Shown here: in pieces, positions 33,622 to 42,118 of the stretch
How positions within the stretch are numbered: position 1 is the stretch's first letter
How the letters are laid out: every line of letters starts with the position of its first letter
NCBI RefSeq assembly: GCF_001205715.1
Contig: NZ_AQQZ01000005.1
Location: 186,001-250,000 of the forward strand
Length of the DNA stretch: 64,000 nt
Source of the DNA: Pseudaestuariivita atlantica
GTDB taxonomy: Bacteria; Pseudomonadota; Alphaproteobacteria; Rhodobacterales; Rhodobacteraceae
Direction: 5' to 3'
The notes under the pieces: generated by a model
What the model was told of the DNA's origin: nothing
The model's input: the letters and a program-made list of their open reading frames with translations, nothing else
Database searches by the model: none
Position numbers and translations under genes: made by a program

Positions 33622-34992
33622 TCAGTCGCCCAGCGCCGCGGCGTCCCTTTCGTTCAGCATCCGGACCTCCCGCTGCGGGAACGGGATCGAAATGCCGTTG
33701 GCCTGGAACGCGTCCCACAGGGCCAGGTAGACGTTGCCGCGAATATTCGTCAGACCGGCGGTGGGATCGCGAATCCAGAAGCGCAGGATGTAGTCGACCG
33801 AACTGTCGCCGAAGCCGACGATGTGGCAGACGGGCGCGCGGTATGTCAGCACCCGTTCGACCGATTTCGCCGCCTCGATCGCCAGCGCGCGGACCTTGTG
33901 GGGATCGTCGCCGTAGGAGGTGCCGAAATAGATGTCGAGCCGCACGAAGTCGTTCGAATGGGACCAGTTGACCACCTGCCCCGTGATCAGGTCCTCGTTC
34001 GGGATCAGGTACTCCTTGCCGTCCCGCGTCACCACGCTGGCATAGCGGGCGCCAAGCGTCTGGATCCAGCCGAACGTATCGCCCAAAGAGATCACGTCGC
34101 CCGGCTTGATCGACTTGTCGAGCAGGATGATGACGCCCGACACGAGGTTCGACACGACTTTCTGCAAGCCGAAACCAAGGCCCACGCCGATGGCGCCGGA
34201 CAGGACGGCAAGGCCGGTCAGGTCGATGCCGATGGCCCGCAACCCGATGAAGAACGCGCCGGTATAGAGGATCAGTTGCAGGACCTTGACCGCCAGCACC
34301 TGCATCGACGGCGATATGTCCTCGTTCTTCTTGATCGAGGCCGAAGCCGCGCCGCTGAGGATCCGCGCACCGGTGAACAGCACGCCGATCACCGCAATCG
34401 CGAGCAGGACGTCGAGCACCGACAGGTGGAACGAACCGATCGACAGGGCGAGCCCGTCGAGGAACGCGGCGATCTGCCCGGATATGCCAAGGTAGAACAG
34501 CGTGACGTAGATCCACAGCACCCACTTCACCAATCGCCGCAGGAAGCGGTTGCGCACGAGCGCAGAGGCAAGCGCGATGGCGATCCACGCCGTCGCAAGC
34601 GTTGCCGCAAGTCCGATCAGGTAGGACCGCGACGGCCACGTGACCTGCTGCATGACCGCAAAAAGCGTCCATGACATCAGCGAGAACCAGATAAGCCCCA
34701 GCCGCCGTCGCACCTGAACAAGGCCGCGCAACTGCCATGGCGTCCAGCCTTCGCGCGCCCGCACCCATGAATTCATCGCGGTGGATGACACCCGGTGCAG
34801 GCCCCATGCGACCAGCGCGATCCCGAGGATGATCAACACCTGGTAAAGACGCCAACCGGGTTGCGCGAGGCTGAGCACGAAATTCTCGACCCCGACCCAC
34901 AGCGCGAGGATCTGGTCCCACATGGCTTCCGGTGGGACGGCGGCCTCGGGTTGCGGCGCGGTCTGAACCTGCGTTGCGTTCTCTTCTTCCAT
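33622..34992 (-). CDS. MscS-family mechanosensitive ion channel
   Basis: A 456-residue inner-membrane channel. About five or six hydrophobic segments precede the MscS core. The pore helix region GAIGVGLGFGLQKVVSNLVSG (about 245-265) and the beta domain with SLGDTFGWIQTLGARYASV (about 283-301) are characteristic. ITGQVVNWSHSNDFVRLDIYFG begins the cytoplasmic vestibule. It relieves turgor by opening on membrane tension. The start is taken at the ATG at 34992; a GTG at 35040 is possible but overlaps the terminator region of the upstream operon. Confidence 0.9.
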   Translation of the reverse strand: MEEENATQVQTAPQPEAAVPPEAMWDQILALWVGVENFVLSLAQPGWRLYQVLIILGIALVAWGLHRVSSTAMNSWVRAREGWTPWQLRGLVQVRRRLGLIWFSLMSWTLFAVMQQVTWPSRSYLIGLAATLATAWIAIALASALVRNRFLRRLVKWVLWIYVTLFYLGISGQIAAFLDGLALSIGSFHLSVLDVLLAIAVIGVLFTGARILSGAASASIKKNEDISPSMQVLAVKVLQLILYTGAFFIGLRAIGIDLTGLAVLSGAIGVGLGFGLQKVVSNLVSGVIILLDKSIKPGDVISLGDTFGWIQTLGARYASVVTRDGKEYLIPNEDLITGQVVNWSHSNDFVRLDIYFGTSYGDDPHKVRALAIEAAKSVERVLTYRAPVCHIVGFGDSSVDYILRFWIRDPTAGLTNIRGNVYLALWDAFQANGISIPFPQREVRMLNERDAAALGD

Positions 34993-35040
34993 GGGGGCGA
35001 GTGTGACCGGTCTGCCATGTCCCTGCAAGGGACGCCGCAC

Positions 35041-35068
35041 AAACGAAAAAGCGGCCCCGCGGGGCCGC
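35041..35068 (-). terminator. Strong intrinsic terminator after scoB
   Basis: On the minus strand, a perfect self-complementary stem GCGGCCCCGCGGGGCCGC (35051-35068) is followed by TTTTTCGTTT. It lies 27 bases beyond the scoB stop. It is the first clear terminator in the leftward run that begins at uxaC 10 kb upstream. Confidence 0.88.
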
Positions 35069-35094
35069 CTTGCAAGTGTCCGGGCGGTGTGCCG

Positions 35095-35718
35095 TCAGAC
35101 GATGGTCGCCTCGGTCGCCGCGCGCAACTCGTCCTCGGTCACGCCTTCGGCGGTCTCGACGATCTTCAACCCGCCCTCGACCACGTCCAGCACGCCGAGG
35201 TTGGTGATGATCCGGTCGACGACGCCCGCACCTGTCAGGGGCAGCGTGCATTCCTTCAGGACCTTGGACTGGCCGTGCTTGTTCTGGTGGTCCATGACCA
35301 CGACGACCCGGCCCACGCCTGCAACAAGGTCCATCGCACCGCCCATGCCCTTCACCAGCTTGCCGGGGATCATCCAGTTCGCGAGGTCCCCGTTTTCGGC
35401 CACTTCCATCGCGCCAAGGATCGCCGCAGCGATCTTGCCGCCCCGGATCATGCCGAAGGACGTGGCGCTGTCGAAATACGCCGTTCGGGGCAGTTCGGTG
35501 ATCGTCTGCTTGCCGGCATTGATCAGGTCGGGGTCTTCCTCTCCCTCGACCGGGAAGGGGCCCATGCCCAGCATCCCGTTTTCCGATTGCAGGGTGATGT
35601 CCTTGTCGCCAACATAGTTCGCCACCAGCGTCGGAATCCCGATGCCGAGGTTCACGTACATGCCGTCTTCAAGCTCTTCCGCCGCCCGTGCGGCCATCTG
35701 GTTGCGATCCCAGGGCAT
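35095..35718 (-). CDS. scoB: 3-oxoacid (succinyl-CoA) CoA-transferase subunit B
   Basis: A 207-residue beta subunit. The catalytic glutamate is Glu46 in QSENGMLGMG. GIGIPTLVANY precedes it, and GAMDLVAGVGRVVVVMDH follows. Sequence style is that of SCOT (acetoacetate/succinyl-CoA) rather than PcaJ. It transfers CoA between succinyl-CoA and a 3-oxoacid as a heteromer with scoA. Normally scoA and scoB adjoin. Here scoB is separated from scoA by two unrelated genes and starts inside the preceding stop codon (TAATG). Confidence 0.93.
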   Translation of the reverse strand: MPWDRNQMAARAAEELEDGMYVNLGIGIPTLVANYVGDKDITLQSENGMLGMGPFPVEGEEDPDLINAGKQTITELPRTAYFDSATSFGMIRGGKIAAAILGAMEVAENGDLANWMIPGKLVKGMGGAMDLVAGVGRVVVVMDHQNKHGQSKVLKECTLPLTGAGVVDRIITNLGVLDVVEGGLKIVETAEGVTEDELRAATEATIV

Positions 35719-36512
35719 TAAGCGTCCTTTCCTCTTGATCCCGTATGCGCGAGCAGTTCTTCGATCATCAGCTTTGCGAACTCCACGTTCATATGCGCCG
35801 TGTCTTCGAACAATTCGCCCGCCGCGTTGAGTTTGTGCGTCGGTTCCTTGCGGTATTCCTCTTTCGTCATGCCGTTCGGGTCAATCGTCTCTTTCGGCTG
35901 CATGATCAGTTCGACCCCTTCGCCGCGCGCCCATTCCTTGATGATCTCATCGATGATGGCGTTGGCTTCTGCAAGGGCCTCGTCAGCGTCAAGCAACCCG
36001 GCGAATTTCGGCTTCGAGTGGAAGTGCCGCGTGAGCCTGCGTGGTTTCGGGATGACGATGGTATTCTGACCGTCACGAAAATTCTTCACATGGTCTGACA
36101 GCGTCGCGAACACTATGTCACGCGCCACCGTGCGAAAGAACGGTTCGGATATCAGGGCAACATCGTCTCCGGGCTCCTTGCCCCCGTGAAGCCTGTGGAA
36201 CAGCAGGCATTCCAGCGCCTTTTCGCGCCCGTCATGGACACCAAGGAAGACGACAGGCACGTCAGGGTCGACCGGGACATTGAGGCTTTCGTTATTTTCC
36301 AGAAGTTTCTCGACGACGATCGCCGGCGGATCCTCCTCGAAAGTTCCGAACCTTCCGGTCTCGATGTCATAGGTCAGGTCGCCGAAATACTTGCCCGAGA
36401 GAGAAAAGAAGCTGAACCGCGCGTAGTCCTCACCGGGCCAGTCATCCCCTTCGACGAAATCCTTCCAGCTTCCGGCGTGCGACGTTCCGAGAATTTGGAA
36501 TGAGGGGCCCAT
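35718..36512 (-). CDS. Unannotated SGNH-like protein, inserted in the CoA-transferase operon
   Basis: A 264-residue protein I do not recognise as a named family. Its ends carry the marks of an SGNH/GDSL-type hydrolase or acyltransferase. FQILGTSHAGSWKD (Ser11) is near the N-terminus, like the block I G-D-S-H form. EDTAHMNVEFAKLMIEEL (Asp237, His240) near the C-terminus matches the block V D-x-x-H-x-N pattern. The middle contains VPVVFLGVHDGREKALECLL and a basic RRLTRHFHSKPKFAG segment. There is no signal peptide or membrane span, so it is probably cytoplasmic. It overlaps the GSCFA gene by one base (TGATG) and scoB by one base (TAATG). The substrate is unknown. Confidence 0.62.
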   Translation of the reverse strand: MGPSFQILGTSHAGSWKDFVEGDDWPGEDYARFSFFSLSGKYFGDLTYDIETGRFGTFEEDPPAIVVEKLLENNESLNVPVDPDVPVVFLGVHDGREKALECLLFHRLHGGKEPGDDVALISEPFFRTVARDIVFATLSDHVKNFRDGQNTIVIPKPRRLTRHFHSKPKFAGLLDADEALAEANAIIDEIIKEWARGEGVELIMQPKETIDPNGMTKEEYRKEPTHKLNAAGELFEDTAHMNVEFAKLMIEELLAHTGSRGKDA

Positions 36513-37573
36513 CACCGGAATTTCTCCAGCAATGCCTCGTCGCAAAAGAGGTCATCCGCCTCCTCGAATGCGCGCTCGAGTTTCTCGTCTTCGGACAGGT
36601 CGGTGCCGGACGCGGGCGCGACCGGTGCCAGACCATGGGCGTTCAGAAAGAGGGTCATCGCCGTCTCGACCCCGCGCGTGGTCACGGATCTTGCGTTTTC
36701 CGCGTAGTAGGCGCCCCGCGCATTGATCGAGGTGATGATTTCGTAGGACGGGAAGTAGTCGACGTTCCTGAACCGTTCGGCCAACTGCCCGCAGACCGCG
36801 CGCAGGATGGCCTTGGAATGCGTCGTGGCGACCTCGACATGCTTGCCCGAGGCCGTGGCCGTCAGCGGTACGGGAGACACGGTCACGACATAGCGGCGCG
36901 GACGGACGGAATCGAGAAGGCGGCGAAACGCGCAGAAATCCCGCATCACGTCTTCATAGGTCAGGTTCCGGAACACGGTCTCGTCAGGGTTCCAGTCCCC
37001 CGCGATCACGCCCGGCGCCATGGGATAGACGGTGCCGCTTTCCTCGTGGCACCACGTCTCGGTCAGTCCGAAGGTGAAGACGAAGACATCGCATCGCTTG
37101 AAGAGCAGCCTCACCGCTTCGAGGTGCTTGGCCCGGTGCGCCATGACTTCTTCCGGGGAGCCGAGCCCCTCCGGTTCGACACCGGGCCGCAGCGCGTCGA
37201 AATACCGTCCGTCCCGTTCCCAGATCGCGTTCGCGGGTGTGAATTCGCCATATGCCTCCTGCGCCAGCTGCAGAAGCTGCCGCGCGGTGTAGATGTTGCC
37301 GTACCGGGCCGAGAACAGACCATAGCCAAACCGAGCGGCGATGGCCGGGTCGGCGACCCGTGGGGCCGGCTCGACATCCAGCATCTTGACGTCCGCCGAT
37401 TTCAGGGCCCGCCCGACATGCTGCGCGAAACACGATCCCGCCGTGGCGATCCGCTTTTTCGGCTCTATCGCGAACTTGGGCTGATAGAGGTTGCCAGGGT
37501 CCAGCGGGTCGCGCGCCGCCACCCCCGTTCGCCAGAACGCGTCATCCGGAAGGGACTCGTACGGGTTCGCCAT
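36512..37573 (-). CDS. GSCFA-domain protein
   Basis: A 353-residue protein with the family-defining motif at residues 46-50 (IATAGSCFAQHVGRAL). FGYGLFSARYGNIYTARQLLQL, FTFGLTETWCHEE and YVVTVSPVPLTATA are also typical. GSCFA proteins are thought to relate to SGNH esterases/acyltransferases and often occur with polysaccharide genes; no activity is established to my knowledge. It begins 11 bases after the scoA stop and ends overlapping the next gene by one base. No signal peptide is visible. Why it lies between two CoA-transferase subunit genes is unexplained. Confidence 0.88.
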   Translation of the reverse strand: MANPYESLPDDAFWRTGVAARDPLDPGNLYQPKFAIEPKKRIATAGSCFAQHVGRALKSADVKMLDVEPAPRVADPAIAARFGYGLFSARYGNIYTARQLLQLAQEAYGEFTPANAIWERDGRYFDALRPGVEPEGLGSPEEVMAHRAKHLEAVRLLFKRCDVFVFTFGLTETWCHEESGTVYPMAPGVIAGDWNPDETVFRNLTYEDVMRDFCAFRRLLDSVRPRRYVVTVSPVPLTATASGKHVEVATTHSKAILRAVCGQLAERFRNVDYFPSYEIITSINARGAYYAENARSVTTRGVETAMTLFLNAHGLAPVAPASGTDLSEDEKLERAFEEADDLFCDEALLEKFR

Positions 37574-37584
37574 CTGCCAGAAGG

Positions 37585-38283
37585 TCAGGCCGCCGGTCGG
37601 GTCGTGCGCTGTTCGATCCGTTTCTCGTGTTTGCCCTGCACGATGCGGTGCACGTAGATGCCGGGCAGGTGGATATGGTCGCCATCCAGTTCGCCGGGTT
37701 CGACGATTTCCTCGACTTCCATCACGCAGACCTTGCCGCACATCGCGGCGGGCGGATTGAAGTTGCGGGCGGTCTTGCGGAAGATCGCGTTGCCGGTCGT
37801 GTCGGCCTTCCACGCCTTCACGATGGCGAGGTCGGCGACGATGCCGCGCTCCATGATATAGGTCTCGCCGTCGAACTCCTTGTGGTCCTTGCCCTCGGCG
37901 ATGACGGTGCCGACGCCGGTCTTGGTGTAGAAACCGGGGATGCCGCAACCGCCCGCGCGCATGCGTTCGGCCAGCGTGCCCTGCGGGTTGAATTCCAGCT
38001 CAAGCTCACCCGACAGGTATTGCCGCATGAACTCGGCATTTTCGCCCACGTAGGACGAGATCATCTTCTTCACCTGCCGCGTCTGCAACAGGATGCCGAT
38101 GCCGAAATCATCGACGCCCGCGTTGTTCGACGCGAATGTCAGGTCCTTCGTTCCGGCCTGCTTGATCGCTTCGAGGCTCAGTTCGGGGATGCCGCACAGG
38201 CCGAACCCGCCTGCCGCGATGAACATCCCGTCGAACAACAGCCCGTCGAGGGCCTCTTGCGCGCTGCCATACACCTTTTTCAT
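37585..38283 (-). CDS. scoA: 3-oxoacid (succinyl-CoA) CoA-transferase subunit A
   Basis: A 232-residue alpha subunit. The signature AAGGFGLCGIPELSLEAIK (about residues 23-41) and SNNAGVDDFGIGILL (about 52-66) are typical. SSYVGENAEFMRQYLSGELE is also SCOT-like, and the end HLPGIYVHRIVQGKHEKRIE matches SCOT rather than PcaI. With scoB it would convert acetoacetate plus succinyl-CoA to acetoacetyl-CoA and succinate. The ATG overlaps the preceding BKACE gene by 4 bases (ATGA). The expected neighbour scoB is displaced by two genes. Confidence 0.93.
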   Translation of the reverse strand: MKKVYGSAQEALDGLLFDGMFIAAGGFGLCGIPELSLEAIKQAGTKDLTFASNNAGVDDFGIGILLQTRQVKKMISSYVGENAEFMRQYLSGELELEFNPQGTLAERMRAGGCGIPGFYTKTGVGTVIAEGKDHKEFDGETYIMERGIVADLAIVKAWKADTTGNAIFRKTARNFNPPAAMCGKVCVMEVEEIVEPGELDGDHIHLPGIYVHRIVQGKHEKRIEQRTTRPAA

Positions 38284-39119
38284 GACGCCACCTTCCTCAA
38301 TCCCAAAATCCTGCGGGCCTCGGCACAACTGGCCACGGGCCGGTCGTACTTCTGGCAAATCTCGACCGTGCGCTCGACCAGCGCGGCGTTGGACGGTGCG
38401 AGCCGCTCGCGATCCAGCCTGACGTTGTCTTCCAGCCCGGTGCGGGCGTGGCCACCCGCCGCGATGGCCCAGTCGTTCAGCTCGATCTGGTGCCGCCCGA
38501 TCCCCGCCGCGCACCACGGCGCGTCTGTCCCGAACAGGCGGTGCACCGTTTTGACATAGAAGTCAAACACCTCCCGGTCGGCGGGCATGGCGTTCTTCAC
38601 GCCCATCACGAATTGCACGTAAGGCGTGCCCGCAAGCTGGCCCGCATCGGCCATCTGGCGCGCGCGCAGGATGTGGCTTAGGTCGAACGCCTCGATCTCG
38701 GGCTTCACGTCATATCTCAGCATTTCCGAGGCCAGCCAGTCGACAAGATCGGGCGGGTTTTCGTAGACGCGGGTGGGGAAGTTGTTCGACCCCACCGACA
38801 GCGAGGCCATGTCGGGCCGCAAGGGCAGCATCCCGCCGCGCGCCTTGCCCGCGCCGGACCGCCCGCCGGTCGACAGCTGGACGATCATGCCCGGGCAATG
38901 CGCTTCGATTCCTTCCTTCAGCCGCGCGAATTTCTCGGGGTCCGAGGTCGTGGACCCATCGTCGTTGCGGACGTGGCAATGGGCGATTGCGGCCCCTGCC
39001 TCATAGGCGGCATGGGTCGATTCAACCTGTTCCGGCACGGTGATCGGGACTGCGGGGTTGTCGGATTTCTGCGGCACCGATCCGGTGATCGCGACGCAGA
39101 TGATGCACGGTTGGGTCAT
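38280..39119 (-). CDS. Beta-keto acid cleavage enzyme (BKACE, DUF849)
   Basis: A 279-residue zinc-dependent TIM-barrel enzyme of the 3-keto-5-aminohexanoate cleavage family. Metal ligands are His47 and His49 in AAIAHCHVRND, and GGHARTGLEDN (about residues 221-231) carries the late conserved acidic residue. The family condenses a beta-keto acid with acetyl-CoA to give acetoacetate and a shortened acyl-CoA. Placed between pcaG and scoA, its likely substrate is 3-oxoadipate, giving acetoacetate plus succinyl-CoA, the pair used by scoAB. That substrate is inferred from context only. Confidence 0.88.
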   Translation of the reverse strand: MTQPCIICVAITGSVPQKSDNPAVPITVPEQVESTHAAYEAGAAIAHCHVRNDDGSTTSDPEKFARLKEGIEAHCPGMIVQLSTGGRSGAGKARGGMLPLRPDMASLSVGSNNFPTRVYENPPDLVDWLASEMLRYDVKPEIEAFDLSHILRARQMADAGQLAGTPYVQFVMGVKNAMPADREVFDFYVKTVHRLFGTDAPWCAAGIGRHQIELNDWAIAAGGHARTGLEDNVRLDRERLAPSNAALVERTVEICQKYDRPVASCAEARRILGLRKVAS

Positions 39120-39128
39120 GCCGCGGCC

Positions 39129-39737
39129 TCACATGTCGAAAAAGACGGTTTCATCCCCGCCCTGCAGGCGGATGTCGAACCTGTAGGTGCCCTCGCCCTC
39201 GGCCCGCGCGATCAGGGTCGGGATGCGGTGCGCGTGTTCGATCCGCTTCAGCACCGGGTCCTCGGCGTTGGCGGCCTCTTCGTCGGGGAAATACAGGCGG
39301 GTGTGCAGGCCGATGTTGATCCCCCGCGCCACGACCCAGACGGTGACGTGCGGGGCCTGCAGCTTGCCATCCACCCATGGCAGGCGTCCGGGCTTGACCG
39401 TGTCGAAGGAATACACACCGGTCTTGAGGTCACAGGCGCATCGCCCCCAGCCGGTGAAGTGCGGATCGGCGGCCTCGTCGGCGGATTTCAGGCGGCCCTG
39501 CGCGTCGGCTTGGAAAATCTCGACCATGGCGTCGCGCACGATCCCGTCTGTGCCGTCGATCACGTTCCCGACGATCCGGATCCGCGACCCTTCTGCGGCG
39601 CCGGTGATCATGGTCGCGCCCAGGTCTTCGGCCCACGGCTTGCCGATGCCCGCGGCGTTGGGCGTGCAGCCGATATGCACGTAGGGGCCCGCCGTCTGCG
39701 ACGGACTTTCCTTCAGGATGCGGTGGTTTTGCACCAT
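39129..39737 (-). CDS. pcaG: Protocatechuate 3,4-dioxygenase alpha subunit
   Basis: A 202-residue non-catalytic-type subunit of the intradiol dioxygenase that opens protocatechuate to 3-carboxy-cis,cis-muconate. Recognisable segments are SPSQTAGPYVHIGCTPN at the N-terminus, IVGNVIDGTDGIVRDAMVEIFQAD (about 50-73, read in parts), and APHVTVWVVARGINIGLHTRLYF. It begins two bases after the pcaH stop, and the two form the alpha-beta protomer. The iron ligands are contributed by PcaH. Confidence 0.95.
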   Translation of the reverse strand: MVQNHRILKESPSQTAGPYVHIGCTPNAAGIGKPWAEDLGATMITGAAEGSRIRIVGNVIDGTDGIVRDAMVEIFQADAQGRLKSADEAADPHFTGWGRCACDLKTGVYSFDTVKPGRLPWVDGKLQAPHVTVWVVARGINIGLHTRLYFPDEEAANAEDPVLKRIEHAHRIPTLIARAEGEGTYRFDIRLQGGDETVFFDM

Positions 39738-39738
39738 G

Positions 39739-40470
39739 TCACAGCCCCTCCCATCGGTTCTCGAAAAAGGTCTGGCGCCGCCCGCGCAGGACGATGTCGA
39801 ACCGGTAGACGCGCGCGTCCATCGGCAGCGTTTCCGCCATGTCGAGAGCGGCGACGAGCGACTTGATCGCCTCCGCGTCGTCGATGCCACCCACGATGGG
39901 GCACATCCAGATCAGAGGGTCGCCTTCGAAATACATCTGCGTGATGAGACGCTGGGCAAAGGAATGACCGAAAAGCGAGAAGTGGATGTGCGAGGGCCGC
40001 CAGTCCATCATCCCGTTCGGCCACGGGTATGGGCCGGGCTGGACGGTGCGGAATTCGTAATACCCTTCGGCATCCGTCATCACCCGGCCATAGCCGCCGA
40101 AATTCGGGTCAAGCGGCGCGCGGTAGCCTTCGTTCGCATGGCGGTACCGTCCGCCCGCATTGGCCTGCCAGACCTCGATCAGCGTGTTGCCCACGCCGCG
40201 GCCGTTGTCGTCGGTCACCCGGCCCCGGACAAGGATGCGCGGTCCCATCGCCATCTCGCCCGGCGCGGCCCAGTTGAGGATCAGATCGTTGTCCATCGGG
40301 CCAAGAATGTCGTGACCAAAGACCGGCCCGGCCTCTTCCCCCGCCGAGGTCGGCATCGAGATCAGCGCCCGCGTCGGCGACCGGGTCACCGAGGTCTTGT
40401 AGGCCGGCGTCAGGCCCGGCGGGTGCCACTGGCGGTCGCGGGTCTTGTAGCCGGGCGGCTTCGTCGTCAT
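39739..40470 (-). CDS. pcaH: Protocatechuate 3,4-dioxygenase beta subunit
   Basis: A 243-residue catalytic subunit binding non-heme Fe(III). The ligand region is intact: a Tyr in [20 protein letters not shown] with the two His of SHIHF, and the preceding Tyr pair around [30 protein letters not shown] is the intradiol family signature. It acts on protocatechuate in the cytoplasm. It starts within the pcaC stop (ATGA overlap) and is followed by pcaG. The window has no pcaB or pcaD. Confidence 0.96.
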   Translation of the reverse strand: MTTKPPGYKTRDRQWHPPGLTPAYKTSVTRSPTRALISMPTSAGEEAGPVFGHDILGPMDNDLILNWAAPGEMAMGPRILVRGRVTDDNGRGVGNTLIEVWQANAGGRYRHANEGYRAPLDPNFGGYGRVMTDAEGYYEFRTVQPGPYPWPNGMMDWRPSHIHFSLFGHSFAQRLITQMYFEGDPLIWMCPIVGGIDDAEAIKSLVAALDMAETLPMDARVYRFDIVLRGRRQTFFENRWEGL

Positions 40471-40847
40471 GGGGTGCCGTCCATCTCTGCGAACGTGTCC
40501 TTGGCAAGCTTGATCGCGTGGTTTGCCTTGGGCACGCCGGCATAGATCGCGACGTGCAGGAAGGCCTGAAGGATGTCTTCGCGGCTGGCACCGGTGCGGG
40601 CGGTGGCGCGCACGTGCATCGGGATTTCCGCGAAATTTCCCGTGGCGGCCAGCAGCGCGAGGGTCAGCATCGACCGCTCCCGCGCGCTGATCGTGTCGTC
40701 CGCCCAGACGGTGCCCCACGCGGCTTCGGTGATGAGGTCCTGGAAGGGTGCGTCGAAGTCGGACTTTGCCGCCTCGGCGCGGTCGACATGCGCATCGCCC
40801 AGAACGGCGCGGCGCACCTGCATGCCGGTGTCGTATCGGTCTGTCAT
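40467..40847 (-). CDS. pcaC: 4-carboxymuconolactone decarboxylase
   Basis: A 126-residue AhpD-fold decarboxylase converting gamma-carboxymuconolactone to the 3-oxoadipate enol-lactone. The motif [37 protein letters not shown] (read in parts, about residues 30-66) is characteristic, as is [29 protein letters not shown]. The ATG at 40847 matches the family. A reading from 40910 would start 5 bases after the uxuA stop and cannot be fully excluded. Confidence 0.93.
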   Translation of the reverse strand: MTDRYDTGMQVRRAVLGDAHVDRAEAAKSDFDAPFQDLITEAAWGTVWADDTISARERSMLTLALLAATGNFAEIPMHVRATARTGASREDILQAFLHVAIYAGVPKANHAIKLAKDTFAEMDGTP

Positions 40848-40914
40848 GTCCCTGATCGCGCGTGTCGTTGCGTCACGCATCATGCTGACGGGTGCGGCGT
40901 GGACGTGCAAGCCC

Positions 40915-42090
40915 TCATCCGTGCTGCAACGCCGTCCACACGCCCCGCAACTCGGCCAGCCCCTTCAGCCGCCCGATGGCCGGGTATCCCGGTGCGTGCG
41001 GGTGATCGGCGTCCGACAAGAGGACCTGCCCGTGATCGGGCCGCATCGGGATGTCGGCATCCGCGCGCCCCTCGGCCCGGCGCCGCGCCTCTTCGGCGTG
41101 AACGGCCTTCAGCACGGCCACCATGTCGGTCGAGCCCGCGAGGTGATCGTCTTCGAAGAACGACCCCGGCACCGTTCCATCCTCGCGCCGCACGTTGCGC
41201 AGGTGCAGGAAATGCACCTTGTCGCCCAACCGCTCCACCATGCCCGGCAAGTCGTTGTCGGGCCGCGCGCCCAGCGACCCGGTGCACAGCGTGATGCCGT
41301 TGGCGGGGCTTGGCACCATGTCGACCAGCCGCTGGTAATCCGCCTCGGTCGACAGGATGCGCGGCAGGCCGAACAGGGGCCATGGCGGGTCGTCGGGATG
41401 ACAGCACAGGCGCATGCCCAGCGCCTCGGCCTCGGGCACGACGGCCTGCAGGAAATGGCGCAGGTTGCCGTGCAGGTCCTCCGCCGTTGCGCCCGCGAAG
41501 GGCGCAAGCCGCGCGCGGAACTCGTCCAGCGTCCAGCCGCTGGTCGCCCCCGGCAACCCGGCGAGGATGGTGGCGCAGATGCGCTCGCGTTCGGCATTGC
41601 TCCAGCCGGCCGCGCGCTTGTCGGCCGCTTCGGCCACCACGTCGGGGTAGTCGGCCCCGCTGCGCGCCAGCACGTGCCGGTCGAAAGCGACGTAGTCGAT
41701 GTAGTCGAACCGCAGCGCCGTCGCACCCGACGGGCGGCGGTGAGCCAGGTCCGTCCGCGTCCAGTCGAAAGCCGGCATGAAGTTGTAACAGACGACGCGC
41801 ACATCCTCGGCGGCCAGCGCGTGCAGGCTTGTGATCCACGCCTCGATATGCGCGTCGCGGTCACCGCTGCCCGCGCGGACGGTTTCAGGGACGGGCAGGC
41901 TCTCCACCACCTTCCAGCGCAGGCCCGCCGCCTCGATCATCGCCCGGCGTTCGGCAACGGCGTCGCGCGTCCAGACCTCGCCCACGGGTACGTCATGCAG
42001 GGCCGTCACGATGCCCGTCGCACCTGCCTGCCGCGCGTCGCTCAGGCTGACGGCGTCATGCGGGCCGTACCAGCGCCATGTCTCGATCAT
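40915..42090 (-). CDS. uxuA: D-mannonate dehydratase
   Basis: A 391-residue metal-dependent TIM-barrel enzyme dehydrating D-mannonate to 2-keto-3-deoxygluconate. Conserved pieces are ETWRWYGPHDAVSLSDARQAGATGIVTALHD at the N-terminus (read in parts), VVCYNFMPAFDWTRTDLAHR (about 121-140), LCCHPDDPP, and PMRPDHGQVLLSD near the C-terminus, which supply the metal-binding Cys/His/Asp set. It is the third enzyme of the hexuronate path with uxaC and uxuB. The marR gene sits between uxuB and uxuA. Confidence 0.95.
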   Translation of the reverse strand: MIETWRWYGPHDAVSLSDARQAGATGIVTALHDVPVGEVWTRDAVAERRAMIEAAGLRWKVVESLPVPETVRAGSGDRDAHIEAWITSLHALAAEDVRVVCYNFMPAFDWTRTDLAHRRPSGATALRFDYIDYVAFDRHVLARSGADYPDVVAEAADKRAAGWSNAERERICATILAGLPGATSGWTLDEFRARLAPFAGATAEDLHGNLRHFLQAVVPEAEALGMRLCCHPDDPPWPLFGLPRILSTEADYQRLVDMVPSPANGITLCTGSLGARPDNDLPGMVERLGDKVHFLHLRNVRREDGTVPGSFFEDDHLAGSTDMVAVLKAVHAEEARRRAEGRADADIPMRPDHGQVLLSDADHPHAPGYPAIGRLKGLAELRGVWTALQHG

Positions 42091-42118
42091 CGCATCCTCC
42101 CGTCCCGCAAAGCCCGGC

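Noticed and set aside
35718-37573. Assembly error or frameshift as the reason for the split CoA-transferase genes
   Set aside because: All four frames are complete, with starts and stops overlapping or within 11 bases; an assembly join would not create this.
35095-38283. Calling the CoA-transferase subunits pcaI and pcaJ because of the pca neighbours
   Set aside because: Sequence style (SSYVGENAEF, IYVHRIVQG, SENGMLG) is SCOT-like, so scoA and scoB fit better; a role in 3-oxoadipate activation remains possible.
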